Below, piece by piece: positions 1 to 7,379 of a stretch of DNA of 30,224 nt. This stretch comes from Desulfosporosinus sp. UBA5188. Lineage in GTDB: Bacteria; Bacillota; Desulfitobacteriia; Desulfitobacteriales; Desulfitobacteriaceae. The position numbers and the translations under genes were made by a program. The notes under the pieces are model-generated. The model searched no databases, was not told the origin of the DNA, and saw nothing but the letters and a program-made list of their open reading frames with translations. The DNA lies in assembly GCA_002413075.1 (NCBI GenBank), contig DHWG01000208.1, forward strand, positions 1 to 30,224, read 5' to 3'. Position 1 is the stretch's first letter. Each line of letters starts with the position of its first letter.

Positions 1-41
1 TTGACTCCGTAAGGGGTTAAGGGTTGTTTGAGTATTTGACG

Positions 42-98
42 GGCGGTTTAGAATTCCACCACTTTTTGGTGACTTCTAAACCGCCTGGTTTTGGTTTA
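42..98 (+). terminator. Intrinsic terminator of a gene upstream of the window
   Basis: An 11-bp perfect stem (GGCGGTTTAGA at 42-52 with its complement at 75-85) encloses a second short CACC/GGTG stem and is followed by a T-rich run (86-98). No plus-strand gene precedes it inside the window, so it most likely ends a gene lying to the left. Confidence 0.75.
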
Positions 99-174
99 TC
101 GGCTTACTAATTTGAGATTAGGAGGGGGTAAAATAAGATGAGAACGGATTGGGAAATGAATTTTGCATAAATTT

Positions 175-462
175 TTATAATAATTTCAAGGTTGGTTTGT
201 TTCGTTTGCTGGCCTTACCTTTGCTTGTCTTACGTTTAACAAAGGCTAAATACTGTTCAGCCGCTTTTATAGCAAAATCATAGTCATTTTCTTCTAGACC
301 TATAGTGACTGAATATAAGGACGTCATGAGTGCATTCACAACGGTTTCCATAGAGACACTTTCTTTAAAGATAAGAATACACTCATCTGAACCATCAGAG
401 GTTATCTTAAGAATTGTGTTTTCATCAACATTATTTTCTCTAATATCGCTATCGTCTTTCAT
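175..462 (-). CDS. Small acidic hypothetical protein (95 aa)
   Basis: I do not recognise a family. The start is taken at the ATG (460-462), preceded by a GGAGGG ribosome site about 10 nt upstream; the open frame continues to an upstream TTG that overlaps this site and is unlikely to be used. The N-terminal half is acidic (several Asp/Glu/Asn-rich runs), the middle looks like a beta-rich segment followed by a helix around ETVVNALMTSL, and the last 20 residues are strongly basic (Lys/Arg/Ser). No signal peptide or membrane segment is visible. It is transcribed away from the neighbouring diguanylate cyclase and converges on the terminator at 42-98. It could be a small regulatory or phage-like protein, but nothing in the sequence decides this. 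Confidence 0.6.
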   Translation of the reverse strand: MKDDSDIRENNVDENTILKITSDGSDECILIFKESVSMETVVNALMTSLYSVTIGLEENDYDFAIKAAEQYLAFVKRKTSKGKASKRNKPTLKLL

Positions 463-672
463 AGATATTCCACCCTCCAAATATAGTTCCTAATAATATT
501 TATAGTATATTTTAGGGCGGTAGATTTTGTGAGTGATGTTGGGCGTTCTTCTAATGTAATATCTTGGGTTTGTAGGAGGAAAATCGTTAAGTTTGCCGAA
601 GTAAGTTAAATGATTTTATAAAGTAAGTTTTTAAGGCGAAGATAGGGTCAGGTAGAAGGAGGCCAGTGGTAA

Positions 673-1662
673 ATGGCCATAGTTATTGTTGACGATACAA
701 TTTTTAGCTTAGAAGTGATTAAAGCCTTTCTGATAAAGGAGGGTTATTTAGACGTTATCACGGTAAAGTCTGCAAGGGAACTCTATGAGTTAGTCGATGG
801 TTATTCAGATCGGGGGATGGTTGAAATCGATTTAATTCTGATGGATATTATTATGCCGGATATCGATGGGATTGAGGCATGCCGCAGTATTAAAAAGAGA
901 GAATGGCTGGCAGATGTACCCGTCATTATGGTCACTGCCACAACCGAAAAAGATAATCTTCAGCTGGCTTTTTCTGCTGGGGCGATGGACTTCATTAAGA
1001 AACCTCTCGAGAGGGTGGAGCTCGTGGCAAGGGTGCGTTCAGCCTTGAGATTGAAACATGAAACGGCTCGTCGTAAAGCCCGGGAAACTGAGCTGCTAGA
1101 GGTCACGCGACAATTGCAAGCGGCAAATGAAAGACTGCAGCATTTAACGTTTCTAGATGGCTTGACAGGGATCGCTAACCGCAGGCATTTTGATGAGGAA
1201 TTGCTTCAAGAGAGTCGGAGAGCTAAGCGAGACAAAACACCACTTTCTTTGATTATGCTAGACATCGACTACTTTAAAGCCTTTAATGATACATATGGGC
1301 ATCTTAAAGGCGATGATTGTCTTAAGATCGTTACATCGACTCTTAAAAAAACATTGAAGCGTCCTGGCGATTTACTGGCACGTTATGGCGGGGAAGAGTT
1401 TGCTGTCGTCCTACCAAATACCGACGAGGTAGGCGCTGCCGTCATAGCTGAGGAATTGCGTACTAGTATCGAAAGCGCAGGTATTGTACATATTAATTCT
1501 CTTTGTGCAGATTATGTCACTGTGAGTCTTGGCGTTGTAACCAGATGCCCAGAGCAAGATGAAACACCTGATGCTATGATTCTGGCTGCTGACCGGGCTC
1601 TCTATCGTTCAAAACATGAAGGCCGCAATCGCGTTAGCAGCGACGCAAATACTGAAATATAG
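673..1662 (+). CDS. Response regulator with GGDEF output (diguanylate cyclase, 329 aa)
   Basis: Two domains are visible. Residues 1-120 are a receiver domain with the acidic pair Asp7/Asp8, phospho-acceptor Asp58 (LMD) and the conserved Lys in FIKKP near 109. A basic coiled linker (about 125-158) leads to a GGDEF domain (about 159-325) starting with the usual DGLTGIANRR. The signature is GGEEF at 239-243, the active variant, with a canonical RxxD product-inhibition site (RPGD, 230-233) five residues before it. The family makes c-di-GMP from two GTP, with activity gated by phosphorylation and feedback inhibition. The ATG start has AAGGAGG 10 nt upstream. No histidine kinase is adjacent, so the cognate kinase is unknown. 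Domain assignment is secure; which behaviour it controls is not visible. Confidence 0.93.
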   Translation: MAIVIVDDTIFSLEVIKAFLIKEGYLDVITVKSARELYELVDGYSDRGMVEIDLILMDIIMPDIDGIEACRSIKKREWLADVPVIMVTATTEKDNLQLAFSAGAMDFIKKPLERVELVARVRSALRLKHETARRKARETELLEVTRQLQAANERLQHLTFLDGLTGIANRRHFDEELLQESRRAKRDKTPLSLIMLDIDYFKAFNDTYGHLKGDDCLKIVTSTLKKTLKRPGDLLARYGGEEFAVVLPNTDEVGAAVIAEELRTSIESAGIVHINSLCADYVTVSLGVVTRCPEQDETPDAMILAADRALYRSKHEGRNRVSSDANTEI

Positions 1663-1798
1663 TGGCATTATTAATCTCTAGACATGAATAAAATACAATA
1701 TATACCATAAAACTACCTCTTAAAGACGATCTGGAGAAAAATTGCCATAGATTTACCATATTCCGACAAATAATTCCCCATTTATGGATAATCTATTC

Positions 1799-1827
1799 TT
1801 GCCATTTCTTCTTATAAGCAATAAGAT
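1799..1827 (+). promoter_or_regulatory. Candidate sigma-A promoter for the Spo0E-like gene
   Basis: TTGCCA (1799-1804), a 17-nt spacer and TAAGAT (1822-1827) lie about 34 nt upstream of the TTG start at 1861. The rest of the 198-nt gap after the cyclase gene shows no other gene. Confidence 0.45.
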
Positions 1828-1860
1828 TCTCTTGGGAATGACATTTCAGGAGGGATCCGC

Positions 1861-2031
1861 TTGGAAAAGAAACTATTGCGAAGAATAGAAGGACTGCGTA
1901 AAAAACTTAATAAATTTGGCCATACTGATAATCTTATTGATAGTAAAGTTGTTGAGGTAAGTCAGCAATTAGATTGCTTACTGAACCAATACCAAAAGAT
2001 TCGAACGTATCGACAGCTGAGTTTTTGGTAA
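1861..2031 (+). CDS. Spo0E-like aspartyl-phosphate phosphatase (56 aa)
   Basis: A 56-codon gene starts at TTG (1861) with a strong AGGAGGG six nt upstream and ends with TAA at 2029-2031. The peptide begins MEKKLLRRIEGLRKKL and carries SQQLDCLLNQYQ at 34-45, matching the SQxLDxLLNxYQ signature of the Spo0E family. These are helical-hairpin phosphatases that dephosphorylate Spo0A~P and so restrain sporulation. The motif Asp38 and Ser34/Gln35 are intact and the length is normal for the family. It sits between a diguanylate cyclase and a KapD-like exonuclease, with spo0A itself about 11 kb further on. It may act on Spo0A or on another receiver domain; the nearby REC-GGDEF protein is a conceivable but unproven target. 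Confidence 0.85.
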   Translation: MEKKLLRRIEGLRKKLNKFGHTDNLIDSKVVEVSQQLDCLLNQYQKIRTYRQLSFW

Positions 2032-2121
2032 TCGCTCATTAAACATGCTTAATGGGGTGCGTTTACGTGCGTTTATTTAAAGGAGGGATTATAATAGAGA
2101 ACGTAGGAGGGTAAACGTTTT

Positions 2122-2991
2122 ATGAACTATATTGTTTTTGATTTAGAATTTAACATGTTTTTTAAATTTAAAGAAGGTGATTTGGCGAATCCGGAGATGA
2201 AAAATGAGATTATTCAGATCGGAGCCGTCAAGTTAAACGAGGCACTAGAGACCATTGGTCGCTTTGATTTAATCATAAAGCCAGTTGTCTATCGAAGAAT
2301 GAATCCCTATGTAAAGAGGAAAACGAATATTAATACAAGTATGGTTGTCCAAGGCACCCCTTTTGGTAAAGCAATTGAGAGCTTTTATTCATGGGTGGGA
2401 GAGGGATCTGTCTTATGTTCTTGGGGGCACGATGATATCTTAGCGTTAAGAGATAATTGCCTGTTCTTTGGTTTTAACGCGTTATCTTTTGATAAATTCC
2501 TTAATATTCAACAGATTTACATGAAATATGGGGACCTACCGAAACAACCGAGTTTAGAAAGTGCGGTAGAAGGTCTTGAGATTGAAGTTAGTACGCCTTT
2601 TCACGATGCCTTAAGTGACGCATCTTATACTGCGGAAATTTTCAGGAAGATTTTTAATCCTTCCTGTGACACAATAATTAATTGGGAAAGAGTTCAAAAG
2701 GAGAATGACGAAAAGATAGAAGCCTTGAAAAACTTTATAGATAAAGTTGAAATTCAGTGTCCGAGCTGTAACCAATACGTGCAAAAAGCTTCAGAAGTGA
2801 CTAAATCAAAAAAGTATTTTGCTTTTGGTTATTGCGTGGAATGCAATCTTCATATAAGACATGTTTCCAGAATTACCCACAGAGATGGCCTGTATAGTAT
2901 TGTTTCGAATAATTCTATTTATAAATCAGAGGAAGCAGGATTAGCCGCAAAGGTAACCCAGCGATTGCCCAATCTCGAAATAGAAGGATAG
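2122..2991 (+). CDS. DEDDh 3'-5' exonuclease, KapD-like, with C-terminal zinc-ribbon-like motif (289 aa)
   Basis: The N-terminal ~180 residues form an exonuclease domain of the DnaQ/RNase T superfamily. Motif I is FDLEFN (Asp7, Glu9), motif II lies around GHDD (103-105) and motif III is HDALSDA (His161, Asp166), so all metal-binding and catalytic residues of the DEDDh subtype are present. It resembles KapD, which in Bacillus inhibits the KinA route to sporulation, but that protein is only about 205 residues. Here an extra ~100-residue tail carries two CxxC pairs (Cys213/216 and Cys238/241), suggesting a zinc ribbon that could bind nucleic acid. Start ATG has AGGAGGG 11 nt upstream; a TATAAT at 2090-2095 may be its -10. 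It ends in a terminator at 3014-3045. The true substrate (RNA or DNA) cannot be read from sequence. Confidence 0.82.
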   Translation: MNYIVFDLEFNMFFKFKEGDLANPEMKNEIIQIGAVKLNEALETIGRFDLIIKPVVYRRMNPYVKRKTNINTSMVVQGTPFGKAIESFYSWVGEGSVLCSWGHDDILALRDNCLFFGFNALSFDKFLNIQQIYMKYGDLPKQPSLESAVEGLEIEVSTPFHDALSDASYTAEIFRKIFNPSCDTIINWERVQKENDEKIEALKNFIDKVEIQCPSCNQYVQKASEVTKSKKYFAFGYCVECNLHIRHVSRITHRDGLYSIVSNNSIYKSEEAGLAAKVTQRLPNLEIEG

Positions 2992-3013
2992 CCTCAAAAG
3001 TCATTTTTCAAAG

Positions 3014-3045
3014 CTCCCACTTCTAAAGTGGGAGTTTACTTTTTT
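3014..3045 (+). terminator. Intrinsic terminator after the exonuclease gene
   Basis: A 9-bp perfect stem (CTCCCACTT, 3014-3022, with AAGTGGGAG, 3026-3034) with a 3-nt loop is followed by a T-rich tract ending TTTTTT. Confidence 0.9.
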
Positions 3046-3146
3046 GACCTAAGAACAAAGGGGAAAGGTATAGTTCTATCGAATTAAAGTTGAAGTATAA
3101 TAATGATGAAAATACTAGCTTGTGGAAGGGGACAAATGATTCCTTG

Positions 3147-4403
3147 ATGAAAAAAGTATATGCGCTGGGCCTCGCTTTGTTCCTTTTTTCATTAACGATT
3201 TTATTCATGGGATCGATGGCTCAATTCTATATGGAGCTCGTTACGATACGTCCAGGAGTTGTTGAAACGGCAGGGCTTTCCCCATCCCCAGCTTATTTCG
3301 GGGGGGTAATCCTCCAACGGAAAGCATTGCATGCTTCGGATGTACTCCTGCTGTATGGTTCTTCTGAGATGTCACTTTTGAATGATTACCACCCGGCTAA
3401 ACTTTTTGCGGGTAAACCGACCCATTTCGTTCCGTTTCTTGTGGGACATGGTGGAAGCCAAGATCTCCCGCATCTTTTAAATTTTGGGGCATTAGGTAAC
3501 GACTTGAAAGGAAAAAAACTGGTTGTCTTTCTTTCGCCCCAATGGTTTTCAACAGGCGGTATTCCACAATCAACCTTTGCCGGAAATTTTTCACCCTTGC
3601 AAACGTACGAAACGCTGCTAAATCCTAAATTAACGTCACAGACCAAACATGATATTGCCATACGACTGCTAGATTTCCCCAACGCGCTTAAAGACGACCC
3701 ATTGCTTGCTCAGATGATTCGCGCTTATGCTAGAGATGCTAATTGGAAAACCAGTGCCCTTAAGGTGGCCTATTGGCCACTGGCGAAAATCAATTTGGCG
3801 GGACTCATCATCGAAGACGCGACAAAAACAGTCGCCCATGTTCATAAGCTAAGTCCCAAATTAATTGCTCAAAATGCATTACCGTCATCACCGTCATCAC
3901 CTTCCTGGGAATCACTTCGTACTGAGGCAACTCATAAGGGCGCTACATTGACCACTTCAAATGCAATGACTCTTTTGGATACGTACTATTACAAATACGT
4001 TGCCCCTCGGTTTCAGGAATTGCGCAACTCAGATCAGTGGGCTAAGCTCTATCCTTCACAGGAGTACCATGATCTAGAACTGCTCATGCAGATTCTAAAG
4101 CAGACGGGCGCCCAACCACTCTTCGTAATTATTCCGATGAATGGACCATGGTATGATTACACAGGAATCCCTGCCAGTGAGAGGAAAGGCTGCTACGAAC
4201 GCTTAGCCACAATGGTCCAACAACAAGGATTTGAACTGGCCAATTTTTCGTCACATGAATATGAACAATATTATTTGCAAGATCCTTGGCATTTAGCTTG
4301 GAGAGGTTGGGTCGATGTCGACGAGACGTTAGACCTCTTTTATCATGAAAAAAAGTATCCAGAGAAGATTAATTTCAATAAAAGCTTGTCAAATACACGC
4401 TGA
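3147..4403 (+). CDS. dltD: DltD, D-alanyl lipoteichoic acid transfer protein
   Basis: DltD is a membrane-anchored protein with an SGNH-like extracytoplasmic domain needed for D-alanylation of teichoic acids. Here an N-terminal membrane segment (VYALGLALFLFSLTILFMG) is followed by the catalytic-type Ser in YGSSEMS and, near the C-terminus, the D-x-x-H element DPWHLAWRGW. The open frame extends to a TTG at 3090, but a TATAAT at 3096-3101 would place the transcript start near 3108, so I prefer ATG 3147 (418 aa); the ribosome site (GGAAGGGG, 3123-3130) is rather distant and the start stays uncertain. No dltA, dltB or dltC lies next to it, so it is an orphan copy here. Its end overlaps the -35 of the bza promoter. 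Confidence 0.85.
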   Translation: MKKVYALGLALFLFSLTILFMGSMAQFYMELVTIRPGVVETAGLSPSPAYFGGVILQRKALHASDVLLLYGSSEMSLLNDYHPAKLFAGKPTHFVPFLVGHGGSQDLPHLLNFGALGNDLKGKKLVVFLSPQWFSTGGIPQSTFAGNFSPLQTYETLLNPKLTSQTKHDIAIRLLDFPNALKDDPLLAQMIRAYARDANWKTSALKVAYWPLAKINLAGLIIEDATKTVAHVHKLSPKLIAQNALPSSPSSPSWESLRTEATHKGATLTTSNAMTLLDTYYYKYVAPRFQELRNSDQWAKLYPSQEYHDLELLMQILKQTGAQPLFVIIPMNGPWYDYTGIPASERKGCYERLATMVQQQGFELANFSSHEYEQYYLQDPWHLAWRGWVDVDETLDLFYHEKKYPEKINFNKSLSNTR

Positions 4404-4414
4404 TTGTTTATACT
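4386..4414 (+). promoter_or_regulatory. Sigma-A promoter of the bza operon
   Basis: TTGTCA (4386-4391), exactly 17 nt and TATACT (4409-4414) make a near-consensus promoter. It starts inside the last codons of dltD and would begin transcription near 4421, just ahead of the cobalamin aptamer. Confidence 0.75.
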
Positions 4415-4433
4415 GACCCTAGAAAACTAAATA

Positions 4434-4587
4434 CTACAGGTGCCTCAAGCAAGAGGAGAATAGGGAAGTCGGTGTAAGTCCGGCGCGGTCCCGCCACTGT
4501 AAACGGGGAGCAAGAAGTAGAGCCACGGGGTCATTCCCGGAAGGTACTTCAACGTGTTGATCCGTAAGCCAGGAGACCTGCCTGTAG
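4434..4587 (+). promoter_or_regulatory. Cobalamin (adenosylcobalamin-type) riboswitch
   Basis: The aptamer is closed by a 7-bp P1 (CTACAGG 4434-4440 with CCTGTAG 4581-4587). It contains the family's invariant blocks in order: GGTGCC, GAATAGGGAA, GGTGTAAGTCCG, GCGGTCCCGCCACTGTAA and AGCCAGGAGACCTGCC. It is followed at once by a strong intrinsic terminator (4645-4678), so B12 binding most likely stops transcription of the bza genes. This is the expected control for a B12 lower-ligand pathway and helps distinguish the downstream ThiC-like genes from true thiC, which would usually have a TPP riboswitch. Confidence 0.96.
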
Positions 4588-4644
4588 TAAGCTAAGCCTA
4601 CCTTGTCGAAGAACCAAGAGTAGTGTGGATGAGATTATGGAAAA

Positions 4645-4678
4645 GTCTCTAGTCACTTTGTGATTAGAGGCTTTTTTT
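4645..4678 (+). terminator. Riboswitch-controlled terminator before bzaA
   Basis: A 12-bp stem with G-T pairs (GTCTCTAGTCAC 4645-4656 with GTGATTAGAGGC 4660-4671) and a TTT loop is followed by seven T. Located 57 nt after the cobalamin aptamer and 68 nt before the bzaA start, it is the likely expression platform. Confidence 0.9.
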
Positions 4679-4746
4679 ATATTTTTTTATCTCTGCTAAG
4701 TGTCTTTACAAGGTAATGACTCCGAACATTGAAAGGAGATCTTACG

Positions 4747-6036
4747 GTGTCGACATTAATGGAAATAGCCCAAAAGGGTCAGGAAATCCCGTTGTTTACC
4801 TTGGTCGCCAAAAACGAACAGATGAAAGTCGAACTCCTCATGGAACGGGTTGCTAATGGACGTATTGTAATACCCTATAACACGCATCATAAGCCTCAAA
4901 AGCCACAAGGGTTTGGGTTGGGCCTGAGTACTAAGGTCAGTGCCAGTATTGGATTAGACGCAGACGAGGATCTTCTATCGGATGAACTTTTTAAAGTGGA
5001 TGAAGCAATGAGAGCAGGAACCAATGCTGTTATGGATTTGAGTACAGCCGGCAATATGGACGAGGCCAGGCGAGCGATTATTAAAAGAGTGCCGTTGCCC
5101 TTGGGAACGCTGCCGGTTTATCAGGCTTTTGCTGAAGCGGTACGGACGAAAGGCTCAGCCTTAGCGCTTGAACCAGAAGATTTCTTCAAGGTAATGGAGC
5201 GCCAAGCGGCTGACGGTGTGGATTTTATGGCCTTGCATAGTGCCCTTCATACCGGATTACTGGAAACGGCCAAGGAAGATCAGAGGGTGCTTAATCTTGT
5301 GAGTCGAGGCGGATCTTTATTGATGGGCTGGATGCTTTATCATAACCAGGAAAACTTTTTGTATACGATGTTCGACCGCATCTTGGAAATTGCCAAAAAA
5401 TACGAAGTGACCTTAAGTTTGGCAGATGGTATGCGACCGGGAGCTGGTGCCGATTCCTTATGTCGTTCGCAGGTAGAAGAACTCGCTGTTTTAGGCAAGT
5501 TGGTCAAGCGTAGTAGACAAGCAGGCGTTCAAATCATGATTAAGGGGCCCGGTCACACGCCACCCGATCAAATTGCTGCGACCGTTCAATTACAAAAACA
5601 AGTCTGTGAAGGGGCTCCGTACTTTGTCTTCGGGCCGGTATCAACGGATGTAGCTCCCGGCTATGATGAAATTACGGCCGCAATCGGAGGAGCCATGGCT
5701 AGTGCCGCTGGTGCAGACATTCTCTGCTACGTCACACCGGCTGAACATATCGCGTATCCAAATGCACAGGATGTTTACCGGGGCGTTGTGGCGTCGCGGA
5801 TTGCGGCTCATGTCGGCGATCTTGCCAAAGGATACCCTGGAGCGGCAGATTGGGATCGTCAAATGAGTCAAGCGCGACGGGAACAAAACGTTGAGGCTCA
5901 GAAAACCATTGCCTTAGATCAAGATAGACTGGGGGATTTTCAGGCTAGTGAAAAACCTTTCTGTAAAAAATGTGAAAAGGGTTGCGCGATGGCGGTGGCT
6001 GGCGAGTTCTTTCAAGAACTCCCATGGGAGTGCTAA
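4747..6036 (+). CDS. bzaA: BzaA, ThiC-like 5-hydroxybenzimidazole synthase subunit (429 aa)
   Basis: This is a radical SAM protein of the ThiC/BzaF family. ThiC turns 5-aminoimidazole ribotide (AIR) into HMP-P, whereas BzaA with BzaB (or BzaF alone) turns AIR into 5-hydroxybenzimidazole, the first step of anaerobic lower-ligand synthesis for cobalamin. Family landmarks are visible: SRGGSLLMGWM, DGMRPGAGADS, GPGHTPPDQI, VSTDVAPGYDEI and CYVTPAEH. The C-terminal cluster motif is CX2CX3C (Cys406, 409, 413), one residue shorter than the CX2CX4C of classical ThiC. GTG 4747 is the start, with AAAGGAGA just upstream; the frame also has a TTG at 4729 that overlaps this site. It is the first gene after the B12 riboswitch and is followed 30 nt later by its paralogue. 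Naming A versus B is by order. Confidence 0.87.
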   Translation: MSTLMEIAQKGQEIPLFTLVAKNEQMKVELLMERVANGRIVIPYNTHHKPQKPQGFGLGLSTKVSASIGLDADEDLLSDELFKVDEAMRAGTNAVMDLSTAGNMDEARRAIIKRVPLPLGTLPVYQAFAEAVRTKGSALALEPEDFFKVMERQAADGVDFMALHSALHTGLLETAKEDQRVLNLVSRGGSLLMGWMLYHNQENFLYTMFDRILEIAKKYEVTLSLADGMRPGAGADSLCRSQVEELAVLGKLVKRSRQAGVQIMIKGPGHTPPDQIAATVQLQKQVCEGAPYFVFGPVSTDVAPGYDEITAAIGGAMASAAGADILCYVTPAEHIAYPNAQDVYRGVVASRIAAHVGDLAKGYPGAADWDRQMSQARREQNVEAQKTIALDQDRLGDFQASEKPFCKKCEKGCAMAVAGEFFQELPWEC

Positions 6037-6066
6037 AAATATAAATTAAGAATGGAGAGATTTAAT

Positions 6067-7365
6067 ATGACACAACTTATTAAAGCAAGAAAAGGCATCA
6101 TTACACCTGAGGTAGAAAGATTAGCAAAAATAGAAGGCCTAACTTCAGATGAGCTATGTGAGAAGGTCGCTTCAGGCCGAGTCGTAATCTTAAAGAATAA
6201 GAACCACAAGAACGGACTGGGGATAGCGGTCGGTGAAGGACTTCGTACCAAGGTAAATGCCAACATCGGGACGTCACCAGACTGTGTGGACTTTTCAGAT
6301 GAGCTTCACAAAATAAACGTTGCTGTCGCAGCGGGTGCAGATGCCATTATGGAATTAAGTATTGGTGGAGACGTTGATGCTTTCCACCATAAGGTGATCG
6401 ATCAATTTACCTTACCCATCGGTTCTGTCCCAACCTACCAAACGGGCATGGAAAGTATTGAAAAGTACGGCAGTGTCGTCGATATGACGGCTGAGGATAT
6501 GTTCGAAATGATCGAACGTCAGGCCAAGCGTGGCATCGATTTTATGGCGATTCATTCTGCGTTAAACATGTCTATTATCGATCGATTAAAAAATCAAGGA
6601 CGCGTCATGGATATTGTGAGTCGTGGTGGGTCCTTCATAACAGGCTGGATGTTCCACAACCAGCAAGACAATCCTCTCTATACTCAATTTGATCGGGTGC
6701 TTGAAATCTGCAAAAAATATGATGTAACGTTGAGTATTGGAGATGCCATCCGACCTGGTTGCCTAGAAGATTCGCTGGACCGCGCCCAAGTGCAAGGCTT
6801 GATTGTGGCAGGGGAATTAGTACAACGATCCCTGGCAGCTGGGGTACAGGTCATGGTAGAGGGACCCGGTCACGTACCGCTCGATCAGATTCCAGCTACA
6901 ATCTTGCTTCAAAAACAACTTTGTCATCATGTGCCTTACTATATACTGGGTAACTTAGTCACGGACATAGCGCCGGGTTATGACCATATCACAGGAGCCA
7001 TCGGAGCGACAACGGCTGCTATTGCAGGAGCAGACTTCATTTGCTATGTCACCCCTGCTGAACATCTTAGGTTACCAACCGCGGAAGATGTCCATGCCGG
7101 GGTCATTGCGACGCGCATTGCCACGCATGCCGCGGATTTAGTCACTGGCGTTAAGGGTGCCCGGGAATGGGACTTAGCCATGGCTAAAGCCCGTAAAGTA
7201 TTAGATTGGGAAAAACAAATGGAATTATCCATTGATCCTCCAACAGCTCGCCGCATTCGAGGAGAGCGTAACGAGGAGGGGGCTGAAGCCTGTTCCATGT
7301 GTGGTGGCTTCTGCGCGGTGAAATTAGTGAACGAATATCTGGGGACAACAGGCGGATCTTGCTAA
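6067..7365 (+). CDS. bzaB: BzaB, ThiC-like 5-hydroxybenzimidazole synthase subunit (432 aa)
   Basis: The second ThiC paralogue is clearly related to BzaA along its whole length but diverged, as in known bzaA-bzaB pairs where both are required to make 5-hydroxybenzimidazole from AIR. Landmarks are ELSIGGD, SRGGSFITGWM, GDAIRPGCLEDS, EGPGHVPLDQI, VTDIAPGYDHI and YVTPAEHL. The iron-sulfur motif CSMCGGFC (Cys409, 412, 416) is again CX2CX3C. ATG 6067 is preferred because GGAGAGA lies 6 nt upstream; an in-frame ATG at 6052 would place the ribosome site inside the gene. A full thiamin pathway is not nearby, which supports a B12 rather than thiamin role. Confidence 0.87.
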   Translation: MTQLIKARKGIITPEVERLAKIEGLTSDELCEKVASGRVVILKNKNHKNGLGIAVGEGLRTKVNANIGTSPDCVDFSDELHKINVAVAAGADAIMELSIGGDVDAFHHKVIDQFTLPIGSVPTYQTGMESIEKYGSVVDMTAEDMFEMIERQAKRGIDFMAIHSALNMSIIDRLKNQGRVMDIVSRGGSFITGWMFHNQQDNPLYTQFDRVLEICKKYDVTLSIGDAIRPGCLEDSLDRAQVQGLIVAGELVQRSLAAGVQVMVEGPGHVPLDQIPATILLQKQLCHHVPYYILGNLVTDIAPGYDHITGAIGATTAAIAGADFICYVTPAEHLRLPTAEDVHAGVIATRIATHAADLVTGVKGAREWDLAMAKARKVLDWEKQMELSIDPPTARRIRGERNEEGAEACSMCGGFCAVKLVNEYLGTTGGSC

Positions 7366-7379
7366 GGAGGTTGAAGCAA

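Noticed and set aside
139..171. Ten-codon reading frame (MRTDWEMNFA) with a strong AGGAGGGGG upstream
   Set aside because: Too short, placed after a terminator and running into the end of the opposite-strand gene. The ribosome-like sequence alone does not support a gene.
3386..3682. Long antisense frame opposite dltD
   Set aside because: No ribosome site and no recognisable protein; dltD motifs on the plus strand explain the coding signal.
4604..4610. 0A box-like TGTCGAA
   Set aside because: It lies inside the transcribed bza leader between aptamer and terminator, far from a -35 region; a chance match is likely.
4747..7365. Calling the two ThiC-like genes thiC
   Set aside because: Two tandem diverged copies of about 430 aa under a cobalamin, not TPP, riboswitch and followed by methyltransferase and B12 radical SAM genes fit bzaA/bzaB.
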